This document shows, piece by piece, positions 27,744 through 38,942 of a DNA stretch of 64,000 nt. Every line of letters starts with the position of its first letter. Position 1 is the stretch's first letter. The notes under the pieces are model-generated. The model searched no databases. It saw only the letters and a list, made by a program, of their open reading frames with translations, and was not told the origin of the DNA. The position numbers were made by a program, and so were the translations under genes. Location of the stretch: assembly GCF_000746275.1 (NCBI RefSeq), contig NZ_KN050828.1, positions 537,384 through 601,383 of the forward strand, given 5' to 3'. This stretch comes from Thermopetrobacter sp. TC1. Its GTDB lineage: Bacteria > Pseudomonadota > Alphaproteobacteria > Rhizobiales > Aestuariivirgaceae.

Positions 27744-30380
27744 ATGAACGCCATCATGCGGCAGAGGATGCACAACACGCTTCCGGCACGGATTGCCGCA
27801 TGGGCCCTGAGTCTGTCCTTCGCTTTCTTCCACCCTTTGCTCGCAAACCGTGCCGTTCAGGCACAGGGGATCGTGCCGCTGGCCTCGCCGGATGCGGTGC
27901 TTGCCCGCCCGGAAGCGGCGTCCTCTGCAGACCAAGGCGCGCAGAAAGCGGCGGACGGCAAGGGAGACCGCCTCGATTCTGCCGCTGCGGGCAAGGGCGA
28001 TCTGCTGATTTCCGAAAGGGCTTTCGACATGAACGCCCTGCCGCCGGTGGATCCGGCCCTGGCGCAGGCGGGCGATGATCTTCTCTATCTCGAGGTCTTC
28101 ATCAACGGGCAGCCCACCCATCTTGTCGGCGAATTCAGACGCAATCCCGACGGCACGTTTTCCGCCCGGGCCAAGGAGCTGCGCGAACTGGGGCTTGTGC
28201 CGCCCAAAGGCGCAAAGGATGAGGACTGGGTTGCGCTTTCCGACATGGAGGCTGAGGCCGAATATGACGAAAGCGCACAGCAGCTACGCATCACGGTGCC
28301 GGAAGGGCGACGGCTGGCCAAGGTTTATGACCTGCACGGCGGCAATGCCGCCCGCACCTTCTCCGTCAGCACGCCGGGAACGGGGCTTGTCGTGAACTAT
28401 TCCCTCTTCGCCTCGGCCCGGGCGGAACACGCCTTTGCCGCCACGACCTTCGAAGGCTTTTCCGCCAATCTCGACGGCTGGATCTATTCACCCTATGGCA
28501 CGCTCTCCGCTGCCGGAATCTTGCGTGTTGATGAATTTCGCAAGGCACAGGTCATCCGCCTGAATACCACCTGGCGCTATACGGATCTTGAGCGCGCGAT
28601 GACCTATGCGGCGGGCGACGTGATCACGGCAGGGCCGGCCTGGGCGCGGCCGATCCGCCTTGGCGGTGTTCGCATCTCGCGGAACTTCAAGGTGCGCCCG
28701 GATATCATCACCACACCCTTGCCTTCGCTTTCGGGCACGGCGGCGGTGCCGACCACGGTGGATGTCTATCTGAACAACATCAAGGTGCACAGCCAGGAGG
28801 TGGCGCCGGGACCATTCACGATCGCCAACATTCCGGCCATTTCCGGCAGCGGCGAAGCACGCCTGGTGATGCATGATGCCACGGGCAAGACGGTGGTGGC
28901 GCGGCGCAAGTTCTATGTTTCCCCATCGCTGCTGCGCAAGGGGCTTTTGGAATTCTCCGCCGCCGCCGGCGTGGCACGCCGCAATTACGGGGCCAAGTCT
29001 TTCGACTATGGCAAGGACCCGGTGGGCAGCGCCTCGGTACGTTACGGCCTGTTCGATGCGCTGACGGTTCATGGTCACACCGAGCTGGCCCAGGATGTGC
29101 AGCTTGTCGGCGGCGGGCTCACCGGCGTGCTTTTCGACCGCCTGCTGCTGGGCGCTGCGGTGGCCTATTCACACAACAGCATCGGCGATGGCCTGCTTTT
29201 CCATGCGCAGGCGGAAACGCGAATTGCATCCTTCAGCTTCAACGCGTCCAGTCAGCGTACGTTTGGGGACTATCTCGATCTGGCCTCGATCACGGCACCA
29301 GCCCCTGAAACCGGTGCGCCGAAAGGCGCGGTGACCACCGGCGCGCGCATGCCGAAAGCGCTGGATACGGTTAGCCTGGGTTACGGTTTTGACGAGATCG
29401 GCGCGTCCATCTCGGCCGGATACATCCACAATCAGGATGCCGCCGGAGAACACACGCATTCGCTGTCTCTCAACTACAGCCAGAAGCTCTTCGGCGCCGC
29501 CCAACTGTATGCGACGGCCGTGATCGACCTGAAGAAGCCGAAGCGGCCTTCCGTTTTTGTCGGTGTCACCATTCCGTTGGGCGGGGATAAGGGCACGGTG
29601 TCCACCGGCGGTTCCTATGATGAGGCCGGGCGCTGGCGTGTCAGCGCCAGTTATGACAAGGCGCTGAAGCAGGAGGATTACAGCGTGGGCTGGCGGGCGC
29701 GGGCCACTTATGGTGACCTGAAGTCTGCGCAGGCCTCTCTGGCATGGCGCACGCCGAAGGCCACCTTCCGGGCCACGGCCATGCAGATGGAAGACAACAC
29801 CTATGGCCACGCCAGCGTGGACGGGGCGCTCGTGGTGGCGGATCGCAGCATTTTTGCCAGCAACCGCATCGATGATTCCTTCGCCATTGTGAACGCCGGT
29901 GCGCCGGGGGTGACCGTGCGCTATGAAAACCGCGTGATTGGCAAGACGGGGCGGGACGGGCGACTGCTCATTCCCACCGTGCGCACGTTTGAGCGCAACA
30001 AGATTTCCATTGATCCGGAAACCCTGCCGGTCGATGCCCAAATCCCGCGTGATAAGGCCTATGTCGTGCCGCCGCAGAAATCCGGCGTGGTGGTGGACTT
30101 CGGCATCAAGATGCAGGCCTCGGCGGCGTTGGTAAGTTTCGTCGACGACAAGGGTGCGCCCATCGCGGTAGGCTCGGAGGTCTACCCGGAGGATGCGGGC
30201 GACGGAGCGGAACCGGCCATCGTTGGCTATGACGGTCAGGCTTTCCTGGAAAACTTAAAGGCGCACAACCGGGTGCGCATCGTCAGCGATGCCGGCACGT
30301 GCATTGCGGAATTCGATTTCACGCCCAAGCCAGGCGAGCAGGTGTTCATCGGACCGGTGCCCTGTCGTCCCGAAGGATAA
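27744..30380 (+). CDS. fimbrial outer-membrane usher protein (CsuD/PapC-like)
   Basis: About 878 residues. A signal peptide (hydrophobic segment ending near AVQAQG) precedes an N-terminal periplasmic domain that binds chaperone-subunit complexes (DDLLYLEVFINGQPTHLV), a long beta-barrel with a plug domain (VDVYLNNIKVHSQEVAPGPF, then ANIPAISGSGEARLV) and C-terminal periplasmic domains. It forms the outer-membrane pore for pilus secretion. Start is uncertain: ATG 27744 gives a sensible signal peptide; ATG 27705 has a better ribosome site (AAAGAGG) and overlaps the chaperone gene; ATG 27768 is also possible. No tip-adhesin gene follows. Confidence 0.9.
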   Translation: MNAIMRQRMHNTLPARIAAWALSLSFAFFHPLLANRAVQAQGIVPLASPDAVLARPEAASSADQGAQKAADGKGDRLDSAAAGKGDLLISERAFDMNALPPVDPALAQAGDDLLYLEVFINGQPTHLVGEFRRNPDGTFSARAKELRELGLVPPKGAKDEDWVALSDMEAEAEYDESAQQLRITVPEGRRLAKVYDLHGGNAARTFSVSTPGTGLVVNYSLFASARAEHAFAATTFEGFSANLDGWIYSPYGTLSAAGILRVDEFRKAQVIRLNTTWRYTDLERAMTYAAGDVITAGPAWARPIRLGGVRISRNFKVRPDIITTPLPSLSGTAAVPTTVDVYLNNIKVHSQEVAPGPFTIANIPAISGSGEARLVMHDATGKTVVARRKFYVSPSLLRKGLLEFSAAAGVARRNYGAKSFDYGKDPVGSASVRYGLFDALTVHGHTELAQDVQLVGGGLTGVLFDRLLLGAAVAYSHNSIGDGLLFHAQAETRIASFSFNASSQRTFGDYLDLASITAPAPETGAPKGAVTTGARMPKALDTVSLGYGFDEIGASISAGYIHNQDAAGEHTHSLSLNYSQKLFGAAQLYATAVIDLKKPKRPSVFVGVTIPLGGDKGTVSTGGSYDEAGRWRVSASYDKALKQEDYSVGWRARATYGDLKSAQASLAWRTPKATFRATAMQMEDNTYGHASVDGALVVADRSIFASNRIDDSFAIVNAGAPGVTVRYENRVIGKTGRDGRLLIPTVRTFERNKISIDPETLPVDAQIPRDKAYVVPPQKSGVVVDFGIKMQASAALVSFVDDKGAPIAVGSEVYPEDAGDGAEPAIVGYDGQAFLENLKAHNRVRIVSDAGTCIAEFDFTPKPGEQVFIGPVPCRPEG

Positions 30381-30453
30381 GACCGGCGGGATGGATTGAC
30401 CCGAACTTTCGCCCATGCCACACCTATTGCAGGCAGGGCGTGAAGAGATGGGC

Positions 30454-31431
30454 ATGTCTCCCCTTGTGCGCATGATCATACGCCGGCTCTTGCTGGGCGC
30501 GATGACGCTGGTGGTGGTTTCCGCGATCATCTTCTTTTCCGTGGAGCTGCTGCCGGGGGATTTTGCGCGCGCCATCCTCGGGCAGAACGCCACCGAAGAG
30601 GCGGTGCAGGCCCTGCGTGAGGCGCTGGGCCTGAACAAGTCGGCGGTGGTGCGCTATTTCGAATGGCTGACTGGCGCCTTGCAGGGAGATTTTGGCCTGT
30701 CCTTTTCCGGGCGCACGGCAGACGGGGGGCGGCCGGTTGCGGCAATTCTGCTGCCGCGGCTTGGCAATACCTTTCTGCTTGCCCTGCTGGCGGCGCTGGT
30801 GGCGGTGCCGAGCGCCCTTGCGCTCGGGCTACTCGCCGCCCGCTATCGCGGACGCTGGCCGGACAAGATCATCACCTTCATGGCGCTTGTCTTTATGGCG
30901 ATGCCGGAATTTCTCATCGGATATGTCCTGATCACCTGGCTGGCGGTGAAATGGCGCTTGCTGCCGTCGCTGGCCACGCTTGATCCGGCCCGGCCGCTAC
31001 TGGAGCAGGCGGAGCGGCTGATCCTGCCCACGCTGACGCTCTCCTTCGTGGTAACGGCACATATCCTGCGCATGACGCGGGCGAGCGTCGTGGAAACCTT
31101 TGGCAAGCCGTGGATGGAAATGGCCGTGCTGAAAGGATTGCCGCCGCGCTATCGCCTGTTGCATCACGCCCTGCCCAACACGGCGGGGCCGCTGGCCAAT
31201 ATCGTCGCGTTCAATCTCGCCTGGCTGATCACCGGCGTGGTGGTGACCGAGACGGTGTTCGTCTATCCCGGAGCGGGGCGATTGATGGTGGATGCGGTGG
31301 CGGCGCGGGACATTCCGGTGGTGCAGGCCTGCGCCCTTGTTTTCGCCTCGGTCTATATCGGCCTCAATCTCCTGGCCGATATCGTGACCATCCTTGCCAA
31401 CCCGCGCCTGCGCACGGAGGCGGCGACATGA
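30454..31431 (+). CDS. oligopeptide-type ABC transporter permease (DppB/OppB-like)
   Basis: 325-residue inner-membrane permease with about six TM helices. The N-terminus RRLLLGAMTLVVVSAIIFF and LPGDFARAILG are typical of DppB, and the EAA loop is visible in ASVVETFGKPWMEMAVLKG. It imports di/oligopeptides or related solutes (nickel chelates, microcins) together with the next two genes. Start at 30454 is chosen by GAAGAG 7 bases upstream; ATG 30448 and 30415 are in frame. Stop overlaps the next start (ATGA). No substrate-binding protein is near. Confidence 0.92.
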   Translation: MSPLVRMIIRRLLLGAMTLVVVSAIIFFSVELLPGDFARAILGQNATEEAVQALREALGLNKSAVVRYFEWLTGALQGDFGLSFSGRTADGGRPVAAILLPRLGNTFLLALLAALVAVPSALALGLLAARYRGRWPDKIITFMALVFMAMPEFLIGYVLITWLAVKWRLLPSLATLDPARPLLEQAERLILPTLTLSFVVTAHILRMTRASVVETFGKPWMEMAVLKGLPPRYRLLHHALPNTAGPLANIVAFNLAWLITGVVVTETVFVYPGAGRLMVDAVAARDIPVVQACALVFASVYIGLNLLADIVTILANPRLRTEAAT

Positions 31432-32390
31432 GCGCGGCAGGCGAACGTTTCGCACGAATTCGGCGCATACCGCGCAAAGTGCGGCGCTGGCGACATGCAT
31501 TCCTGTTACGAACGCGATTCAGACCGTCATATTCCGCGCCTGCAAAACACGGGCTTAAAGCGGCCAAACCTGGATCCCTGCGGGTGCTGGTTCTGGAAGG
31601 GCTGCTCGGCGCAATCCTGATTGCGGGGCTGTTTGCGCCTTTGCTTGCGCCCTATGGCGAAGCGGAGATCGTTGGCGGACCTTTCGAACCCTGGAGCGCG
31701 ACACACTGGCTGGGCACGGATCAGCTGGGGCGCGACTTTTTCTCCCGTCTGCTGTTTGGTTTGCGCAATTCCTTGGGGCTGGCGATTGCGGCAACGGCCT
31801 TGTCCTTTCTCATCGGCGTCAATCTCGGCCTGCTTGCCGCCAGTGGCGGACGGCTTGTCGATCAGGTGCTTTCGCGTCTGGTGGATGCGCTCATGGCCCT
31901 GCCGGCGCTGATTTTTGCCCTGGTGATGCTGGCCATAGTCGGCACGGGATCGTTTCAGCTGGTGGCAATCATCGGTTTGCTGGATTCGACGCGGGTGTTC
32001 AGGCTCACCCGCGCGCTGGCCTTGCGCGAAACGGCGCTGGATTATGTGGAGGCGGCCCGGCTGCGGGGCGAGCATCTGCCCTGGATCATGTGGCGGGAAA
32101 TTCTGCCCAACATCCGCATCCCGCTGGCAGCGGAAGCGGGCATGCGGTTTTCCTTCGTCTTTCTGACCATCGCCACGCTCGCCTTTCTCGGCCTTGGCCT
32201 GCAGCCGCCGGCGGCCGATCTGGGCTCGCTGGTGCGGGAAAATGCTCAGCTCATCACTTATGGCGACATCACGCCGCTGATTCCCGCCGCGCTGATCGCC
32301 GCAATCGCCCTGATCGTGAACCTGCTCATTGATGCTTTAGAGCAGGACAGGGACGTTCTGGCGCTCAAGGAGGAGGGGCCGGGATCATGA
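31428..32390 (+). CDS. oligopeptide-type ABC transporter permease (DppC/OppC-like)
   Basis: 320 residues. An unusual ~45-residue basic N-terminus (RRIPRKVRRWRH) precedes the TM core. DppC features are clear: WLGTDQLGRDFFSRLLFGLR and the EAA loop YVEAARLRGEHLPWIMWREI. It pairs with the preceding DppB-like permease. Start at 31428 overlaps the upstream stop by 4 bp, and its own stop overlaps the ATPase start, so the three genes are translationally coupled. Confidence 0.92.
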   Translation: MSAAGERFARIRRIPRKVRRWRHAFLLRTRFRPSYSAPAKHGLKAAKPGSLRVLVLEGLLGAILIAGLFAPLLAPYGEAEIVGGPFEPWSATHWLGTDQLGRDFFSRLLFGLRNSLGLAIAATALSFLIGVNLGLLAASGGRLVDQVLSRLVDALMALPALIFALVMLAIVGTGSFQLVAIIGLLDSTRVFRLTRALALRETALDYVEAARLRGEHLPWIMWREILPNIRIPLAAEAGMRFSFVFLTIATLAFLGLGLQPPAADLGSLVRENAQLITYGDITPLIPAALIAAIALIVNLLIDALEQDRDVLALKEEGPGS

Positions 32391-34009
32391 CGCGCATCGC
32401 CTGTCCGCCGCACAGATCCGGATCGCTGCTGCGGGTGCGCCATGTGTCGATATGGGCCGAAAACGGGCGACAGATCCTCGATGATGTCTCTTTTTCGCTG
32501 AAGCGCGGTGAAATTCTGGGGATCGTCGGCGAATCGGGCGCAGGCAAGAGCACGCTGGGCCTTGCCTGTCTGGGGCATGTTCGGGAAGGGCTGCGGATTG
32601 TTTCGGGCGAGGTGTGGTTCGACGGGCTTGACCTGCTCTCGGTGAGCGAAAACGAGCTGCGTGCGTTGCGGGCGGGGCGCATGGCCTATGTGGCGCAGCA
32701 TGCGGCGGCTTCCTTCAATCCCGCTTTGCGGCTGGGCAGGCAGACCATCGATCGCGGTGTCGTGCACGGGCTGATGGACGAAACAACGGGCCTGCGCCAG
32801 GCGGAAGCGGAATATGCCGCCCTGAAACTGCCGGACCCGGATGTATTGCTGAACCGCTATCCGCATCAGCTTTCAGGCGGGCAATTGCAGCGGGCGATGA
32901 CGGCCATGGCCATGATCTGCGGGCCCGATCTCATCGTGTTCGACGAGCCGACATCCGCCCTGGATGTGGCCACGCAGGAGGAAGTGCTCTCAGCCATTGC
33001 GGAACGGCTGCGGCAAAGCGGGGCTGCGGCCTTGTTCATCAGCCATGATCTTTCCGTGGTGGCGCGCATGGCGCAGCGCATCCTTGTTCTGCATCGCGGG
33101 CGAATCGTCGAAGCCGGAGAAGCGCGGCAAATCCTGCGCGCGCCGCGTCATCCCTACACGCAGGCCCTGGTGCGAAGCGACGAACACGTTCCGGTGCCGA
33201 AACTGCCGGCTGAGCCCGTGCTTGAAGTGCGCGATGTCACCGCCGGCTATGAAAACGGACCGGATGTGGTGCGCAATGTTGCCTTCCGGCTTGAAAAGGG
33301 GCGGACGCTGGCATTGGTGGGTGAATCGGGCTCCGGCAAGAGCACGCTGGCCCGGGTCATCTGCGGGCTGCTGCCGCCGCGTTCCGGGCAGGTTCTGCTT
33401 GAAGGGCGGGCATTGCCGCCCCGGCTGGACAAACGGGACAAAAGCTTGCGTCAGAAAATCCAGCTGGTGCATCAGGCCGCCGATCTTTCCCTCAATCCGG
33501 CGCATCGGGTGGGCGACATTCTGGCGCGCCCCCTGAAACTTTTTTTCAGACTGTCGAAACCGGCCCTGACGGAACGGATACAGGCGCTTTTGAAGGATGT
33601 GGAACTTGCCGACATCCCCTTAAACCGGCCGGTGCGCACCCTTTCCGGCGGACAGAAGCAGCGGCTGGCCATTGCGCGGGCGCTGGCGGCCGAACCGGTG
33701 GTGATGATCTGCGATGAAATTACCTCGGCGCTGGATGCCATTACCCGGCGAGATGTCGTTTCTTTGCTGAAAAGGCTCCAGGAACAGCATGATCTGACCG
33801 TGTTGTTCATCACCCATGATCTGGAGATGGTGCGTCTGATTGCCGATGAAGTGGCCGTCATGGAGAAGGGGCGGATCGCGGAGCTGCGCCATGCGGCCAG
33901 TGTTCTGCTCAATCCGAAGTCAGAAGCGGCGAAACGGCTGCTGAAGGCCAGCCGGCCAATGACGGATTCCGGGGTGGGTTTCGTTGCGGAAAGGATTCAG
34001 CAAGGTTAA
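32387..34009 (+). CDS. ABC transporter ATPase with two fused nucleotide-binding domains (DppD-DppF type)
   Basis: 540 residues carrying two complete ABC ATPase domains in one chain. Domain 1: Walker A GESGAGKST, signature LSGGQLQRAM, Walker B LIVFDEPTSALD. Domain 2: Walker A GESGSGKST, signature LSGGQKQRLAIARA and Walker B VMICDEITSALD. Both have H-loops (ISHDLS; ITHDLE). It powers the two preceding permeases; fusion of DppD and DppF is common in GsiA/YejF-like systems. Overlaps the upstream gene by 4 bp. Its stop lies in a hairpin or CtrA-like element. Confidence 0.93.
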   Translation: MTRIACPPHRSGSLLRVRHVSIWAENGRQILDDVSFSLKRGEILGIVGESGAGKSTLGLACLGHVREGLRIVSGEVWFDGLDLLSVSENELRALRAGRMAYVAQHAAASFNPALRLGRQTIDRGVVHGLMDETTGLRQAEAEYAALKLPDPDVLLNRYPHQLSGGQLQRAMTAMAMICGPDLIVFDEPTSALDVATQEEVLSAIAERLRQSGAAALFISHDLSVVARMAQRILVLHRGRIVEAGEARQILRAPRHPYTQALVRSDEHVPVPKLPAEPVLEVRDVTAGYENGPDVVRNVAFRLEKGRTLALVGESGSGKSTLARVICGLLPPRSGQVLLEGRALPPRLDKRDKSLRQKIQLVHQAADLSLNPAHRVGDILARPLKLFFRLSKPALTERIQALLKDVELADIPLNRPVRTLSGGQKQRLAIARALAAEPVVMICDEITSALDAITRRDVVSLLKRLQEQHDLTVLFITHDLEMVRLIADEVAVMEKGRIAELRHAASVLLNPKSEAAKRLLKASRPMTDSGVGFVAERIQQG

Positions 34010-34020
34010 GCCGCTCTTAA
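34006..34020. promoter_or_regulatory. perfect CtrA-type box TTAA-N7-TTAA within a hairpin
   Basis: TTAA-GCCGCTC-TTAA matches the full CtrA consensus, about 87 bp upstream of uppP, and starts at the last codons of the ABC ATPase gene. The same bases make the hairpin GGTTAAG-CCGCT-CTTAACC (34004-34022), so it might instead be a weak terminator. CtrA control of a cell-envelope gene is plausible in alphaproteobacteria. Confidence 0.4.
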
Positions 34021-34106
34021 CCGCCATCATGGAACTGTGCCAACCGATTTCCGGCACGTTTCAACCGCGAAAGACATCAGCGCACGGCAAACACGGGCCC
34101 TGATCC

Positions 34107-34916
34107 ATGACCATCGAACAGATCATCGTTCTTGCCCTGGTGCAGGGCATCACGGAATTTCTGCCGATCTCCTCTTCGGGGCATCTCATTTTGGTGCCGA
34201 AGCTGATGCACTGGCAGGATCAGGGCCTGATCGTGGACGTCATGGTGCACATGGGCTCGTTTCTGGCCGTGCTCGTCTATTTTCACCGGGATGTGTGGCA
34301 GCTGTTCCTCGGCGGGCTGGAGCTTTTGCGCGGGCGCATGACGGCGCGGGCGAAGCTTGCGCTTTACATCGTCATTGCGACGATCCCCGCCGTCGTCTTC
34401 GGGCTGGCCCTGAAGAAAAGCGGGCTGCAGGAAAGTTTTCGCACGCCGATGCTCGTGGCCGTCAATGCCATTCTTTTCGGCATCGTCATGCTGGTTGCGG
34501 ATCTCGTGGGGCGTCAGGTCAAGCGCACCGAGGATCTTTCCCTTGCGCAGAGTTTCATCATCGGTATTGCGCAGGCCATAGCCATCATTCCCGGCACATC
34601 GCGCTCCGGCATCACCATGTCGGCGGGGCGCTTTCTTGGCATGACGCGGGTGGAAGCGGCGCGCTTCTCCTTCCTGCTCGGCATTCCCGCCATTGCCGGC
34701 GCCGGTATTCTGGTGCTGGGCGAGGCCATTTCCAGCGGTGCGCGCATCTCCAACGATGCCCTGCTTACCGGTGCGCTCACCTTTGTGGTGGCGCTGGGGG
34801 CCATTGCCTTTCTCATGCGGGTGATCACGAAAGTGGGGCTGGTTCCCTTCGTGATCTATCGCTTCGTGCTGGGCGCTGTGCTCTTCTGGCTCATCGCCGC
34901 CGGCTACTTCTCCTGA
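34107..34916 (+). CDS. uppP: undecaprenyl-diphosphatase (BacA/UppP)
   Basis: 269-residue inner-membrane phosphatase that recycles undecaprenyl pyrophosphate to the lipid carrier used for peptidoglycan and other envelope polymers; overproduction gives bacitracin resistance. Catalytic motifs are intact: [16 protein letters not shown] near the N-terminus and [13 protein letters not shown] in the second half. Multiple TM helices and normal length. A CtrA-like box lies ~87 bp upstream. Confidence 0.95.
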   Translation: MTIEQIIVLALVQGITEFLPISSSGHLILVPKLMHWQDQGLIVDVMVHMGSFLAVLVYFHRDVWQLFLGGLELLRGRMTARAKLALYIVIATIPAVVFGLALKKSGLQESFRTPMLVAVNAILFGIVMLVADLVGRQVKRTEDLSLAQSFIIGIAQAIAIIPGTSRSGITMSAGRFLGMTRVEAARFSFLLGIPAIAGAGILVLGEAISSGARISNDALLTGALTFVVALGAIAFLMRVITKVGLVPFVIYRFVLGAVLFWLIAAGYFS

Positions 34917-34971
34917 CGCGAAGGCATGCCCGCTCTTGACGGGCTTGAGAGGGCATGCCATCTGCCCGCAC

Positions 34972-36774
<1,803 letters not shown>

Positions 36775-36839
36775 TGGCGCCTCCGGGCAGACGGTTGATT
36801 TGAAAATCCGTTCGCCGGGCGGTTTGAAAAGAGGTTGCC

Positions 36840-37505
36840 ATGGCGGATCATGACCATGAGGGACGTATGCTTTCCCCGGCTGATCTTCTGGAAAACAACC
36901 GGCGCTGGGTTCAGGGCATTCTGAACGAAGATGCGGATTATTTCAGCCGGCTGGCGGCGGTGCAGAAGCCGGCGTTTCTCTGGATCGGCTGTTCGGATTC
37001 CCGGGTTCCGGCGAATACGATCGTGGGGCTCAAGCCCGGCGAGGTCTTCGTGCACCGCAACATCGCCAATGTGGTGCCGCATTCGGATCTCAACGTGCTG
37101 TCCGTCATCCAGTATGCGGTGGAAATCCTCGAAGTGCGGCACATCCTCGTGGTGGGGCATTACGGATGCGGCGGCGTGCAGGCGGCGCTTTCCGGTTGCA
37201 AACTCGGCGCCATTGACAACTGGCTTGCCCACATCCGCGACGTGTGGCGGGCGCATTATGATGAAATTGCCGCATTGCCGGAAGAAGAGCGGCCACGGCG
37301 GCTGGTGGAGCTGAATGTCATGGCGCAGGTGCACAATGTGGCGCGCACGGCCAGTGTGCAGAAAGCCTGGGCGGACGGGCGCGCGCTTGCCGTGCACGGC
37401 TGGGTCTATGACATTGCCGACGGGCTGTTGCGCGACCTTGGCATTACGATTCGCAGCCGTAATGATTTGCATCCGGCCTTCAGGCTCAACAGCGATGAGA
37501 CATGA
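36840..37505 (+). CDS. beta-class carbonic anhydrase
   Basis: 221-residue Zn enzyme that interconverts CO2 and bicarbonate in the cytoplasm. Zinc ligands C51, H107 and C110 and the Asp-Arg pair D53/R55 (GCSDSR; GHYGCGG) are all present. Start has AGAGG 5 bases upstream. It lies 65 bp after lepA on the same strand and could be in the same transcript. Functions include supplying bicarbonate for carboxylations and pH balance. Confidence 0.95.
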   Translation: MADHDHEGRMLSPADLLENNRRWVQGILNEDADYFSRLAAVQKPAFLWIGCSDSRVPANTIVGLKPGEVFVHRNIANVVPHSDLNVLSVIQYAVEILEVRHILVVGHYGCGGVQAALSGCKLGAIDNWLAHIRDVWRAHYDEIAALPEEERPRRLVELNVMAQVHNVARTASVQKAWADGRALAVHGWVYDIADGLLRDLGITIRSRNDLHPAFRLNSDET

Positions 37506-37587
37506 GGGAAATGGATCCGTTTTGGACTCCCCATGCCCAAATGCATTCAATAGCCCTCATCAGCCGGCCATTGCGCAAGCCTTAGAA

Positions 37588-38079
37588 TCAATCATCACAA
37601 CCGCAGCCGGCGCCGGAAATGTGCACCATGATCAGGGCATCCACACGCTCACCGGATTGCGTGAGGTAATAATTCGGCCGACGCCCGGCGGGGCGAAAGC
37701 CGTGTGATTCATACAGGGCGCGGGCGGGTTTGTTGTTCACGGCCACTTCCAGAATAACGCGCTGAACACCGCTCATGACCATATCGGCCATGGCCGTGGC
37801 AAGCAGGCGGCTGGCATGACCGCGGCGGCGGCTTTCGGGCACGACGGCGAGCGTGAGGATTTCGCCTTCGCGGTCGGCAACCTGACAGAGGATGAAGCCT
37901 GCAAGCCTGCCGTCTTCCTCAAGCAGCAGTCCCCGGCAGGTGGGCATGGCAAGCAGGCGTGCGAACTCCTCGGCAGACCAGGGGCGTTCCTGCGCAAAGG
38001 ACAGCGCATGCATGCGCGCCAAGGAGGCCGCATCATCCGGTTTCAACGGACGCAGGGAAATTGCGGACTCCGGCGGCAT
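37588..38079 (-). CDS. rimI: ribosomal-protein-alanine N-acetyltransferase (RimI-like)
   Basis: 163-residue GNAT acetyltransferase. Acetyl-CoA-binding motif A appears as LAVVPESRRRGHASRLL, with NKPARALYESHGF following. RimI acetylates the N-terminal alanine of ribosomal protein S18. Assignment as RimI rests on the GNAT features plus position directly after tsaB, the usual alphaproteobacterial order. Start at 38079 has GAGG 8 bases upstream; ATG 38085 is too close to it. Ends in an odd cysteine-containing tail (GAGCGCDD). Confidence 0.85.
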   Translation of the reverse strand: MPPESAISLRPLKPDDAASLARMHALSFAQERPWSAEEFARLLAMPTCRGLLLEEDGRLAGFILCQVADREGEILTLAVVPESRRRGHASRLLATAMADMVMSGVQRVILEVAVNNKPARALYESHGFRPAGRRPNYYLTQSGERVDALIMVHISGAGCGCDD

Positions 38080-38171
38080 GATCATTTCCTCGGATCATGG
38101 TCACGGACAATGCGGCGCATAACACGCGCATGAACCATGCGCATCGTGGCGGCGGCCCTTTGTTTTTTGAG

Positions 38172-38840
38172 TTACTTGACGTTGTTCAGGGGGCCCTGCG
38201 GCTTGGCATCGGGCGGGCGCAGATAGAGCGGCTCCGGCAGGGTCTGCGGCGCCGGTTCCACCAGGCTGTGCATGGCCACGACTTCGGCATCGGGAAGAGG
38301 GCTGGCATCGGCGAGAAACCGACCGGTGTCCTCATCGGCGAGGAATTCGGCACCGGTGCCGATGAGCAGGCAGGGCCCCGGCGGCAGGATGGCCGCCGCC
38401 TCATCCGCACGCACGGCCATGGCATCAGTCAGCGGTGCATAATCGGCATCGAAAACCTGGATATACACCTCATCGCGGCGGGCATCGATGACCGAAGCGA
38501 CGGGCAGGCGCTCGGGATTGGCCCCGACATTGCGGGCTATGGCCTCCAGCGTGGTCATGGCGGTGACCGGTATCTCGAGGGTGACACCCAGGGCGCGGGC
38601 AAAGGAGAGGCCAATGCGCACACCGGTGAAGGATCCGGGACCACGGGTGACGGCAATGAACGCAAGCCGCTCATAGGGATCGCCGGCATCCATCATAACG
38701 GCATCCACCATGTCCGGGAGGATCTCGGCATGGCCGCGCTCCAGTTCCTCGCGGCGGTGGCTGAGCACCTGACCGGAGGCGCGATCACAGAGAGCGACTG
38801 AGCAGGCTTGCAGGCAGCTGTCCATACCGAGAATGAGCAT
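38172..38840 (-). CDS. tsaB: tRNA threonylcarbamoyladenosine synthesis protein TsaB
   Basis: 222-residue TsaB (YeaZ), a non-catalytic actin-like partner of TsaD in making the t6A37 modification of ANN-decoding tRNAs. Family features: ILGMDSCLQACSVAL at the N-terminus, and VTRGPGSFTGVRIGLSFARA. A strong AGAAGGAG ribosome site precedes the ATG. It lies upstream of rimI in the same direction (92-bp gap), a common pair. Confidence 0.94.
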   Translation of the reverse strand: MLILGMDSCLQACSVALCDRASGQVLSHRREELERGHAEILPDMVDAVMMDAGDPYERLAFIAVTRGPGSFTGVRIGLSFARALGVTLEIPVTAMTTLEAIARNVGANPERLPVASVIDARRDEVYIQVFDADYAPLTDAMAVRADEAAAILPPGPCLLIGTGAEFLADEDTGRFLADASPLPDAEVVAMHSLVEPAPQTLPEPLYLRPPDAKPQGPLNNVK

Positions 38841-38942
38841 GGATTTGTCTCCTTCTTGCGGCTTTCGGCTTCATCCGGCCGCCGTTTCTGCCGCGCCCGC
38901 TCGTGCGCTCTGGCTGAGGATACGGAGCCTCTCCCTGCGCCG

